In this document: positions 6,784-13,583 of the stretch, piece by piece
Position numbering within the stretch: the first letter of the stretch is position 1
Layout of the letters: every line of letters starts with the position of its first letter
NCBI GenBank assembly: GCA_903924005.1
Contig: CAIXZV010000017.1
Location: 1 to 14,037, forward strand
Length of the DNA stretch: 14,037 bases
Source of the DNA: an uncultured Chloroflexota bacterium
Lineage (GTDB): Bacteria; Chloroflexota; Limnocylindria; Limnocylindrales; CSP1-4
Direction of reading: 5' to 3'
Program-made: the position numbers and the translations under genes
Notes under the pieces: generated by a model
Database searches by the model: none
Told to the model about the DNA's origin: nothing
The model's input: only the letters and a program-made list of their open reading frames with translations

Positions 6784-7722
6784 ATGTCGCTCGTCATCGA
6801 TGGGCTGCGCAAGCGGTTTGCGAGCGTGCAGGCGCTCGACGGGATCTCCTTCACCGTGCAGCCCGGCGAGGTCTACGGCTTCCTCGGTGCCAACGGGGCG
6901 GGCAAGACCACCACGATGCGGATCGTGCTGAGCCTGATGCGGGCCGACGAGGGCACCGTGACCTGGATGGGCCGCCCCGCTCACGACTGGCCGCGCAAGA
7001 CCTGGGGCTACATGCCCGAGGAGCGCGGCCTCTACGCCAAGATGCCCGTGCTGGAGCAGTTGGTGCACTTCGCCGCGCTCTACGGGGTGCCGCGACCCGC
7101 CGCCGCCGCCGAAGCCGCCGAATGGCTGGAGCGGTTCCGCATCGGCGACAAGGCTGGCGCACGCCTGGAAACGCTCTCGAAGGGAAACCAACAGAAAGTC
7201 CAGTACATCGCCACCATCCTCCACGGGCCAGACGTGCTGTTGATGGACGAGCCGTTTGTTGGGCTGGACCCGGTGAACGTGGCCATGCTCAAGGCGGCGT
7301 TTCTGGAGATGCGCGACCGGGGCAAGACGCTGCTGTTCAGCACGCACCAGCTCGATCAGGCCGAAGAGCTGTGCGACTCAGTCGCCATCATCGATCGCGG
7401 CCGGCTGGTCACTGCTGGCCCAACCCGTGAGGTTCGGCGCTCCACCGGCCACCAGGTGGTCCGCGTGGCAACCGCATCCGGGAACCGCGCCTGGCTGCGC
7501 GCCATGACCGGCGTTGAGATCCTGCGCGACGGGGCCGATTTCGCCGAGATCCGCGTGGCGGCCGGGCTCTCGCCGCAGCGCATCCTTGAGGCGGCCATGG
7601 CCAACGGGCCGGTACTGCGGTTTGAGGTGGCGGACCCGAGCCTGGAACAGGTCTTCGTGGAGCGCGTGGGCGCCCTCGCCGATGACGAGCGGACGCTGGC
7701 AACTGCGGGAGCCCGGGCATGA
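6784..7722 (+). CDS. ABC transporter ATP-binding protein, NatA/YhaQ type
   Basis: A 312-aa ATPase subunit of an ABC-2 type exporter. Motifs in order: Walker A GANGAGKTTT (35-44), MPEERGLYAKM (77-87) at the Q-loop position as in the NatA/YhaQ group, signature LSKGNQQKVQ (131-140), Walker B VLLMDEPFVGLDP (151-163), and the switch histidine in FSTHQ (His188). After about residue 215 there is a C-terminal DUF4162-like tail (REVRRSTGHQVVRVAT ... LEQVFVERVG) usual in this subfamily. The frame is open from 6631, but I chose the ATG at 6784 because AGGAG (6771-6775) lies 8 nt before it and the family begins here. The stop overlaps the permease start as ATGA. With the permease it should form a drug, sodium or other small-molecule exporter; the substrate is unknown. 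Confidence 0.93.
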   Translation: MSLVIDGLRKRFASVQALDGISFTVQPGEVYGFLGANGAGKTTTMRIVLSLMRADEGTVTWMGRPAHDWPRKTWGYMPEERGLYAKMPVLEQLVHFAALYGVPRPAAAAEAAEWLERFRIGDKAGARLETLSKGNQQKVQYIATILHGPDVLLMDEPFVGLDPVNVAMLKAAFLEMRDRGKTLLFSTHQLDQAEELCDSVAIIDRGRLVTAGPTREVRRSTGHQVVRVATASGNRAWLRAMTGVEILRDGADFAEIRVAAGLSPQRILEAAMANGPVLRFEVADPSLEQVFVERVGALADDERTLATAGARA

Positions 7723-9053
7723 GCGGGTCAGACCGGATGCGCGGGATCGCCAACATCCGCACCATCGCGCGGCGCGAGGTCACCGTTCGCGTTCGCACGC
7801 GGAGTTACCGGCTGGGGACGGCGCTGCTCGCGATCGGGGTGATCGGCCTCGCGCTGCTGCCGGTGATCATCACCAAGATCGAGGGCGTCAGCAGTTCGAA
7901 GGTGGCGGTTGTCGCCCCGGATGCAACCGTGGCCGCGAGGGCAACGGCCACCATCACCACGCTGCTCAACCCCAGTTCGTCAGCGTCGTCAGCAGCGGCG
8001 CCCGACTTCGTCATCAGCATTGCGTCGGACCTCGCCACGGCCCGTCAGGACGTGGTCGATGGTCGCCTTTCGGGCGTCCTGGGCATCGAGCGCGCAGCCG
8101 ATGGCAGCCTCGCGTTCACGTACTACAGCAACGATGCCGCCAGCGGGCGGACGTCCAGCCTGCTCCGCCAGGGTGCCAACGCCATCGCCATTGCTGATCG
8201 GCTTGACCGCCTCGCCATCCCGGCGGCCCAGCAGGCGACCCTGTTTCTGCCGGCGGCGTATGCCGTGGCCTGGCCGGATCCCGCGCGGACGGACCCTGTC
8301 AAGGACGGGGCGGCCGCCGTTGGGCAGGACCTGCTGGGCTTTGCCATGACCATCCTGATCTTCATGATCATCGTCATGTACGGGAACTGGGTGGCGATGA
8401 GCGTGGCCGAGGAGAAGTCGTCGCGCGTCATGGAGGTGGTCCTCAACGCCGCCACGCCGTTCCAGCTGCTGGCCGGCAAGGTGTTTGGTGTGGGCTCGGC
8501 GGCGCTGATCCAATACGGCGTCGTGATCGTCGCAGGTGTCGCCGCGCTTGCGGCCATGCCGATCATCGCGGCGAAGGTGCTCGGTGGCACGGCCGCCGCC
8601 ATGAGCCTTCCGGAGGGCCTCACACCCGGGCTGCTCCTGCTCTTCGGGATCTACGGGATCCTGGGCTTCCTGCTCTACGCCACGCTGTACGCGGCGGCGG
8701 GCTCCCTAGTGAGTCGCCAGGAGGACGTGCAGTCTGCGGTGATGCCCATGACGCTGATCTCAATGGTGGGCTACATCGTTGGCGTGTACGCCACCACGGG
8801 CCTGCTGGACGCGAGGTCGGCCTGGATGTCCGTGCTGGTGCAGATCCCGTTCCTGAGCCCGTTCATGATGCTGGGCCGCGTGGCGGGCGGGCTCGCCCAG
8901 CCGTCGGACGTCGTCCTGTCGCTGGTGCTGCTGGCCGCCGCGATTGTGGTTGCCATTTGGGTGGCTGCGCGGATCTACGCCGTTGGCGTGCTGCTGTATG
9001 GCCAGCGGCCGGGCTACCGTGCAGTCTGGAAGCTGCTCCGCGAAGGGATGTAG
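7719..9053 (+). CDS. ABC-2 type transporter permease, NatB-like
   Basis: A 444-aa membrane subunit. One membrane segment lies at about residues 33-52 (GTALLAIGVIGLALLPVIIT). It is followed by an extracytoplasmic domain of about 150 residues (KIEGVSSSKVAVVAPDA ... ATLFLPAAYA). Five or so further membrane segments start at DLLGFAMTILIFMIIVMYGNWVA. The intracellular stretch SVAEEKSSRVMEVVLNAATPFQLLAGKVFGVG is the typical NatB/YhaP signature, and the domain fits ABC2_membrane_3. The ATG at 7719 overlaps the ATPase stop by 4 nt (ATGA), with GGGAG just upstream, so the two subunits are translationally coupled in a 1:1 fashion. Its length and layout are complete. The exported substrate is not evident; sodium/proton-coupled efflux, as for NatAB, is only one possibility. 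Confidence 0.93.
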   Translation: MSGSDRMRGIANIRTIARREVTVRVRTRSYRLGTALLAIGVIGLALLPVIITKIEGVSSSKVAVVAPDATVAARATATITTLLNPSSSASSAAAPDFVISIASDLATARQDVVDGRLSGVLGIERAADGSLAFTYYSNDAASGRTSSLLRQGANAIAIADRLDRLAIPAAQQATLFLPAAYAVAWPDPARTDPVKDGAAAVGQDLLGFAMTILIFMIIVMYGNWVAMSVAEEKSSRVMEVVLNAATPFQLLAGKVFGVGSAALIQYGVVIVAGVAALAAMPIIAAKVLGGTAAAMSLPEGLTPGLLLLFGIYGILGFLLYATLYAAAGSLVSRQEDVQSAVMPMTLISMVGYIVGVYATTGLLDARSAWMSVLVQIPFLSPFMMLGRVAGGLAQPSDVVLSLVLLAAAIVVAIWVAARIYAVGVLLYGQRPGYRAVWKLLREGM

Positions 9054-9118
9054 TCCGCCGCGGGCCGTTCCGCGCCGCGGGGGCTTGGGGGAGGCGGGTG
9101 TCCCTCCGATGGCGCAGT

Positions 9119-9210
9119 GCACATACTTCGGGCCACGCCGAAGCAGTTGCGAGCCGCGGTAGCCCCGCCTCGGGGCGAGCCGATACTTCGGCATAGCCCA
9201 AAGCACATGC
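9119..9210. repeat. Pair of related quasi-palindromic 32-nt elements flanking a small hairpin
   Basis: The segments 9119-9150 and 9179-9210 align without gaps at about 22 of 32 positions. They share ATACTTCGG (9123-9131 and 9183-9191), AAGCA and a final TGC, with 60 nt between equivalent points. Each is itself a dyad: CTTCGG (9126-9131) pairs with CCGAAG (9138-9143), and the second copy forms a weaker version. Because of this, the second also aligns in inverted orientation, differing mostly by transitions. Between them GCCCCG (9162-9167) pairs perfectly with CGGGGC (9171-9176) over a 3-nt loop. The block sits between two convergent genes and resembles a REP-like intergenic palindrome unit. 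Confidence 0.5.
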
Positions 9211-9215
9211 AGGGT

Positions 9216-9251
9216 CCCTCCGGCGGACAACCCCGGACCCCGCCGTGAGGG
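9216..9251. terminator. Strong hairpin between convergent genes, likely bidirectional terminator
   Basis: CCCTC-CGGCGG (9216-9226) pairs with CCGCCG-T-GAGGG (9240-9251). This makes an 11-bp stem with one bulged T (9246) and a 13-nt loop. It lies 5 nt beyond the stop of the minus-strand gene ending at 9257 and 160 nt beyond the permease stop. There is no U tract on either side, as is common in high-GC genomes. Confidence 0.5.
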
Positions 9252-9256
9252 TGGCC

Positions 9257-9886
9257 CTAGTGGCCGGAACGCTCGATAAGGTGTGCCATCAGTTCCGTCG
9301 CGGCGGTGATCACGGGTCCGGCCCACGGGTCGTTCGCCAGCGCATCGGCCGGGCCGACGCCGAAATGGATGCCGCCGGGCGTCAGGACCGAGATCATCGC
9401 CTGACCGCTGCCTGGCGCTGCCGGGCGCGGCCCGTCAAGGGTCCCCGTCATGATGGCAATTGCGGCAGCCGCGTCCAGCAGAGCCCGCGCAAGCTGTCCG
9501 ACGGTCATGTCGGGCGGATCCCAAACCAACGCCGCGCCTGAGTGGTTGAAATAGCGCGCCGAACCGTCGGCAAATGCCGCCAGGGTGTCGAGCCCCTCAG
9601 CGAGGCCCATGTCCACCACCACGCCAAAGACGTCTTTCGCGTCCGCATCTGGCGCCACGCCAGCCGCCCGCGCCAGCGCGAACGCTTGGAGGCGGACCCG
9701 TGTCTCGGGATTGGCCGCGTCAAGTTGCGCAAGCGCCACGGCGGCGGCGGACGCGTCATGGGCCTCCGAGGCGTCAGCAAGAGCAACGATGGGCGCGCTG
9801 ACGTGGCCGAAGACCTCGCGGGCACGGGCCGCCGAGAGGTCGGCGAAGAGGAGTTCGCGCAGGTCGGCGTGCGGGTTGCTGGCCAT
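9257..9886 (-). CDS. Conserved-looking hypothetical protein, partner of the glycosyltransferase
   Basis: A 209-aa soluble protein, rich in alanine, with no signal peptide or membrane span. The N-terminal half (residues 8-80) is predicted helical (LRELLFADLSAARAREVFGHV, LAQLDAANPETRVRLQAFALARAAGV). The centre carries the most family-like stretch, KDVFGVVVDMGLAEGLDTLAAFADGSARYFNHSGAALVW (84-122). A further core follows near AMISVLTPGGIHFGVG (163-178). The DTLAAFADGSARYFNHSG pattern resembles uncharacterised proteins I have seen annotated only as hypothetical; I assign no function. The ATG at 9886-9884 lies 4 nt after the glycosyltransferase's TAG, so it is very likely co-transcribed and possibly coupled, since no clear SD is seen apart from weak GGTGG. 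A strong hairpin follows its stop. Confidence 0.75.
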   Translation of the reverse strand: MASNPHADLRELLFADLSAARAREVFGHVSAPIVALADASEAHDASAAAVALAQLDAANPETRVRLQAFALARAAGVAPDADAKDVFGVVVDMGLAEGLDTLAAFADGSARYFNHSGAALVWDPPDMTVGQLARALLDAAAAIAIMTGTLDGPRPAAPGSGQAMISVLTPGGIHFGVGPADALANDPWAGPVITAATELMAHLIERSGH

Positions 9887-9890
9887 CGGA

Positions 9891-11204
9891 CTAGCGGACC
9901 ACCGGCTCGCCTGTCAGCGCCAGCCGCTCGATGAGGTCTGCGGCGCGCACGGTGCCGGCGGTTGACTGCATGCGCGCCGCGATCGCCCGCATCCGGGCGT
10001 GCAGCGCCGTGTCGGCCAACAGGGCATCGATCGCGTTGGTTAGTTCGGCATCGGCAAAGTCATAGGTGGCGAGTCGGCGGCCAAAGCCCGTCTCGTGGAC
10101 GCGCTGGGCGTTGTCCACCTGGTCCCAGAACAGGGGCAGCACAATCATCGGCTTGCCGTGGTGGAAGCTCTCCACGACCGTGTTGTTGCCGCCGTGGGTG
10201 ATCACGAGATCCACCTGCGGCAGGATCGCCGGCTGCGGCAGGAAGCCCTCACCGGTCATGTTGTCGTGGAGCGTGATCTGGTCAGCGAGCGGCCCCTTGG
10301 ACACGATCACACGGTGCTGCGTCTTGCCCAGCAGGTCAACCAGACGCTGCATGAGGCCCACATCGGCTGCGCCAAGTGAGCCCAAGGAGAGATAGATCAG
10401 GGCGCCCGGACGGCTCGCCAGCGGCTCCGGCAGCTCCCACGTGGTGTCGGCGGCGCGGACGCTGGAGTCCAACTGGTACCACGTGGGTCCCAGGGGTTCG
10501 GCGCGGTGGTAGTCAGCCTCGGCCGGGTAGGAGTAGATGTTGAGGTACGGCGATTCGTGCATGAAGTCGGGGCCGTTCATGCCCCAGGTCAGCCCGCCGG
10601 CGCCAGCCTCTCGACAAAAGATGTCGAAGTCATTCCACATGTCGGCGTGGGTGCGGTGGACCTCGTCAAGGAACGCCTGCCACTCGCTCCGGTCCGCGGC
10701 CGGATAGCCCGAGGAGAACGGCGCGATCAGCGGGTCCTTGACCTCGGCCGGGTTGCACGAGAGCAGCCGAACCCACGGCCTGCCCGACGCCATGACCGCC
10801 GGGAAGCTGACGACGTTGTCCTCGACGATGACGTCGGGCGCCAGCTCCTCGATGATCTCCTGAAGGCGCGGGTTGACGTACTTGGCGCCGTCGATCAGCG
10901 CCTGAAACGTGGGCGCGATGAACTCGCCAAGCTGCTCGATGGTGGGCTTGCGGAAGACGGGCGCCGTGTCGCGGATGAAGTCAATCCAGAACTGGCCCGG
11001 AACCTCGGGCTCCGCAGGCGGCGGGCCGAGGCGCATGAGGCGCTCCTCAAAGCCCTTGGCCGCCAGCGTGCCCGCGAAGGACTCCTCCAGGATAAACACC
11101 ACGCGGTGACCCCTCGCCTTGAGCACTGCGCCGATGCCCGCGCAGTTGTTCGTGGGGCCATAGGCGCCCTCGGGGAAGAACACGATGGTCTTGCCGGTGG
11201 TCAC
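9891..11204 (-). CDS. MGT-family UDP-glycosyltransferase (GT1, GT-B fold)
   Basis: A 437-aa enzyme that should transfer a sugar from a nucleotide donor to a small lipophilic acceptor such as a macrolide, carotenoid or sterol-like lipid. The N-terminal acceptor domain starts IVFFPEGAYGPTNNCAGIGAVLKARGHRVVF (7-37) and contains DVIVEDNVVSFPAVMASGRPWV (124-145). A linker near GPTWYQLD (239-246) leads to the donor domain, with LIYLSLGSLGAAD (269-281) and the signature ITHGGNNTVVESFHHGKPM (335-353) followed by PLFWDQVDNAQR (357-368), a bacterial version of the PSPG/MGT motif. There is no membrane anchor. The start is GTG at 11204-11202, with GAGGTG about 5 nt upstream. The unknown protein at 9257 follows after 4 nt. 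No carotenoid or polyketide genes lie nearby, so the acceptor is unknown. Confidence 0.92.
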   Translation of the reverse strand: MTTGKTIVFFPEGAYGPTNNCAGIGAVLKARGHRVVFILEESFAGTLAAKGFEERLMRLGPPPAEPEVPGQFWIDFIRDTAPVFRKPTIEQLGEFIAPTFQALIDGAKYVNPRLQEIIEELAPDVIVEDNVVSFPAVMASGRPWVRLLSCNPAEVKDPLIAPFSSGYPAADRSEWQAFLDEVHRTHADMWNDFDIFCREAGAGGLTWGMNGPDFMHESPYLNIYSYPAEADYHRAEPLGPTWYQLDSSVRAADTTWELPEPLASRPGALIYLSLGSLGAADVGLMQRLVDLLGKTQHRVIVSKGPLADQITLHDNMTGEGFLPQPAILPQVDLVITHGGNNTVVESFHHGKPMIVLPLFWDQVDNAQRVHETGFGRRLATYDFADAELTNAIDALLADTALHARMRAIAARMQSTAGTVRAADLIERLALTGEPVVR

Positions 11205-11304
11205 GGTGCACCTCGTGGTGGATGGGACTCGTCGCCGGGGCCGCCGCCCTCGGGGTGGCGCGGATCATGCCACGACCATGACCACCGTGAGCGCCATTCC
11301 CCAA

Positions 11305-11321
11305 TACCGCCCCGGACGGTA
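11305..11321 (-). terminator. Short hairpin after the ECF transporter operon
   Basis: TACCG (11305-11309) pairs with CGGTA (11317-11321) around a 7-nt loop, 17 nt past the stop of the T component on the minus strand, and is followed there by TTGGGG. A second, longer pairing, GGGG-TGGCGC (11252-11261) with GCGCCA-TT-CCCC (11291-11302), lies further downstream, before the glycosyltransferase start. Either could weakly terminate the ECF operon; neither has a U tract. Confidence 0.3.
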
Positions 11322-11337
11322 CCAAGCGCCCGCACGG

Positions 11338-12105
11338 CTACAGCCGGCTGACGAGGACCGCCAACGCCAGCACGACGGCCGCGCCCGCCAGCACCCACGC
11401 GTCCAGCACGGACCAGCGCACATCGCGGTAGCGGGACCGCGTGCCTGAGCCAAAGCCGCGGGCGTCCATCGCCAGCGCCAGACGGTCGCCGTGGCGGATC
11501 GCCAATACCAGCAGGCCCACCAGCATCCGCGGGTGCCACGTGGAGCGCAATCCGCGGATCCGGCGCGCCTGACGCAGCGTCACGAGCTGCTCCGCCAGCC
11601 GCGGGACGGCCTGGTACGCGGCCAGCGCGCCGTACGCAAACCGCTCCGGGGCGTGCGCCTGCACCACGAGCGCGTCTGCCAACGCCGTGGCGTCCGTTGT
11701 CTGGGCAAAGACCACGCCAACCGCTGCGATGGCCACAACACGCGCAGCCAGGCCAACGCCGGCGGCAACGCCGGCAGCGCTCACATGCAGCGGGCCCAGG
11801 GCAAGAACGATGACCGCGCCAGGTGCCGTGTTGGAACCCGAGAACAACGCGTTGAACAGGCCAATGCCCAGGGCCATCAGCCAGAGTGGCGCAAGACCGG
11901 CCGCCAGCCGCCCCGCCGATACGCGTCCAAGCGTGACGCCCGCCACCAGCGCCGCCAGAGCGATCACCGCCGGTGGCCGAACGTCGTAGGTGAACGCAAG
12001 CGCAATCAGCCAGCCGAAGGCGATGCCGAGCTTCAGGACGGGGCTTGTCCGCCCAAGCACGCTCTCGAGCGCGCGCTCCTCCAGCTCCAGCCGCGCCACG
12101 ATCAC
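11338..12105 (-). CDS. ykoC: ECF transporter T component (CbiQ/YkoC-like)
   Basis: A 255-aa integral membrane protein, the transmembrane coupling subunit of an energy-coupling factor vitamin importer. Hydrophobic segments lie at about residues 23-40, 45-60, 72-90, 97-115, 117-135 and 233-252. The cytoplasmic region carries the two coupling-helix motifs of EcfT proteins, QARRIRG (179-185) and LAMDARGFG (211-219), which dock onto the two ATPases. The start is GTG at 12105-12103; its GTGA overlaps the TGA of the double ATPase by 4 nt, with GAGGTGG just upstream, so translation is coupled. The name follows from its place behind a YkoE-like S component and a fused ATPase, the same order as ykoEDC in Bacillus subtilis. 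Membership of the EcfT family is clear; thiamine specificity is inferred from the S component. Confidence 0.88.
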   Translation of the reverse strand: MIVARLELEERALESVLGRTSPVLKLGIAFGWLIALAFTYDVRPPAVIALAALVAGVTLGRVSAGRLAAGLAPLWLMALGIGLFNALFSGSNTAPGAVIVLALGPLHVSAAGVAAGVGLAARVVAIAAVGVVFAQTTDATALADALVVQAHAPERFAYGALAAYQAVPRLAEQLVTLRQARRIRGLRSTWHPRMLVGLLVLAIRHGDRLALAMDARGFGSGTRSRYRDVRWSVLDAWVLAGAAVVLALAVLVSRL

Positions 12106-13583
12106 GCCACCACCTCGTCAGCGACAACGCGCCCGCCGTCAAGCCGCACCACGCGCGTGGCGAAGTCCGCGATGAACCGCTCGTCATGTGTGGCGGCAAT
12201 CACGGCGGTCCCGGCCGCAACCTGCTCGCCAAGGATCGCGGTCAGCGCCTCCACGCCCCGACGATCCTGGCCAAACGTGGGCTCGTCAAGGAGGAGGAGC
12301 CGCGGCGCCCGCACCAGCGCCGGCACAAGCGAGAGGCGCCGCTGCTCCCCGCCCGACAGCGTGTACGGGCTGCGCTCGCCAAATGCCGCCAGCGGCAGAC
12401 CCAGCCGCTCCATCAGGGCGGCCAGCGCGGCCACCAGCGCCGGGTCATGAGCGTCCAGACCGGCGAACACCTCAGCGCGAACCAGCGGCGCCACAAACTG
12501 CGCCTCGGGATCCTGAAACACGTATCCGGCAAGACGAGCGAGCTCGCGGGGCCGAAGCTTCGCGGGGTCAAGGCCGCCCAGCCTGACCGAGCCGACCAGA
12601 GGCTTTGCGAGCCCCGCCAGCAGCTTCGCCAGCGTTGACTTGCCGCTTCCGTTGGCCCCCACCAGGGCGATCCGCTCGCCCGGCCAAACGGACAGGCTCA
12701 CGCTGTCCAGGACACAGGGGCCGTCATAGGCGAATGACAGGCCGCTGGCAACCAGCACCGGCTCCCCCGCAGGCCGGGGCTCTTGCCGTGGTGCGGTCCC
12801 CGGCCGAGCCCCAGGCAGCCAGACGCCGGAGGCCTCAATTGCCGCGCGCGACCGGGCCAGCACATCGGCAGGTGTTCCACAGTCGATCGGTCGTCCGTCG
12901 GCGCCCACCGCCAGCACCACGTCGGCCAGCGGCCACGCCACATCCACGCGGTGCTCCACCAGCACGATGGTCGCCGTGCACGCAGCCCGCACCGCCGCCA
13001 GCCGGGCAGCAAACGCTCGGGCGCCATCGGGGTCAAGGTTTGCCGTGGGCTCGTCAAGGATCAGGATCCCCGGGCGCGGCGCCAGCGCTCCGGCAAGGGC
13101 CAGACGCTGCTGTTGGCCGCCGGACAGACGGGTGGTTCGCCTACGCTCAAGCCCAGACAGACCCGTCTCGGCCAGCGCCTGGGGCACGCGCACCCGCATC
13201 GCCGTCAGGGGCCAGCCGCGGCTTTCAAGCCCAAAGGCCACATCGTCCTCGACGCGGTCCATCACGAGTTGGCTCTCGGGATCCTGGAAGACGACCCCAA
13301 CGCGAGCTGCCACGGCAGGCCCGTCGGCGGTTGTGGGGTTGAGCCCGTCAACCTCCAGGGTGCCGCTGAAGACGCCCGGGAACTCACGCGGAACAAGGCC
13401 GCCCAGCGCCAGCGCCAGCGTGGACTTGCCACTGCCAGAGGGGCCGACGATGAGCAGACACTGCCCCGGCTCCAGCACAAACGAGACGTCTGCAAACGCT
13501 GGGTCTGGACGCCCGCCGTACCGGAAGGTGGCCCCGTCGGCCCGGATGGCGCCGGGGGTGCTGGGCTGCGCGAACTCAGCCAG
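12102..13583 (-). CDS. ykoD: ECF transporter fused double ATPase (YkoD-like), unusual start
   Basis: Two complete ABC domains in one chain of about 493 aa. Domain 1: GPSGSGKST (47-55), VFQDPESQ (98-105), LSGGQQQR (153-160), ILILDEPTANLDP (173-185), VEHR (His211). A Pro/Arg-rich linker spans about 255-275. Domain 2: GANGSGKST (309-317), VFQDPEAQF (355-363), LSGGEQRR (409-416), LLLLDEPTFGQD (429-440), ATHD (His466). VFQDPExQ and DEPTFGQD are typical of EcfA proteins. It powers vitamin uptake together with the T and S components. The start is uncertain: the only canonical start in frame ahead of the first domain is TTG at 13652, which would overlap the S gene by 77 nt. I place it at CTG 13583-13581, which has AGGGG about 9 nt upstream, overlaps the S-component stop by 8 nt, and begins 12 residues before the usual domain start (IRADGATFRYGG). 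A GTG at 13478 would cut into the domain. Confidence 0.85.
   Translation of the reverse strand: MAEFAQPSTPGAIRADGATFRYGGRPDPAFADVSFVLEPGQCLLIVGPSGSGKSTLALALGGLVPREFPGVFSGTLEVDGLNPTTADGPAVAARVGVVFQDPESQLVMDRVEDDVAFGLESRGWPLTAMRVRVPQALAETGLSGLERRRTTRLSGGQQQRLALAGALAPRPGILILDEPTANLDPDGARAFAARLAAVRAACTATIVLVEHRVDVAWPLADVVLAVGADGRPIDCGTPADVLARSRAAIEASGVWLPGARPGTAPRQEPRPAGEPVLVASGLSFAYDGPCVLDSVSLSVWPGERIALVGANGSGKSTLAKLLAGLAKPLVGSVRLGGLDPAKLRPRELARLAGYVFQDPEAQFVAPLVRAEVFAGLDAHDPALVAALAALMERLGLPLAAFGERSPYTLSGGEQRRLSLVPALVRAPRLLLLDEPTFGQDRRGVEALTAILGEQVAAGTAVIAATHDERFIADFATRVVRLDGGRVVADEVVA

Noticed and set aside
6580..7347. N-terminal extension of the dehydrogenase to 7347 (737 codons)
   Set aside because: The extra segment lies over the start of the ABC ATPase on the other strand and is unlike aldehyde dehydrogenases. 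GGAGGG before the ATG at 6579 fixes the shorter start.
9058..9080. CCGCGG...CCGCGG stem right after the permease stop as its terminator
   Set aside because: It is a 6-bp pairing of a self-palindromic GC motif with an 11-nt loop and no U tract. The hairpin at 9216-9251 is far more convincing.
8760..9326. Minus-strand open frame crossing the permease end and the convergent gap
   Set aside because: It overlaps the well-supported permease C-terminus, and its product is Arg/Pro/His-rich without any recognisable pattern.
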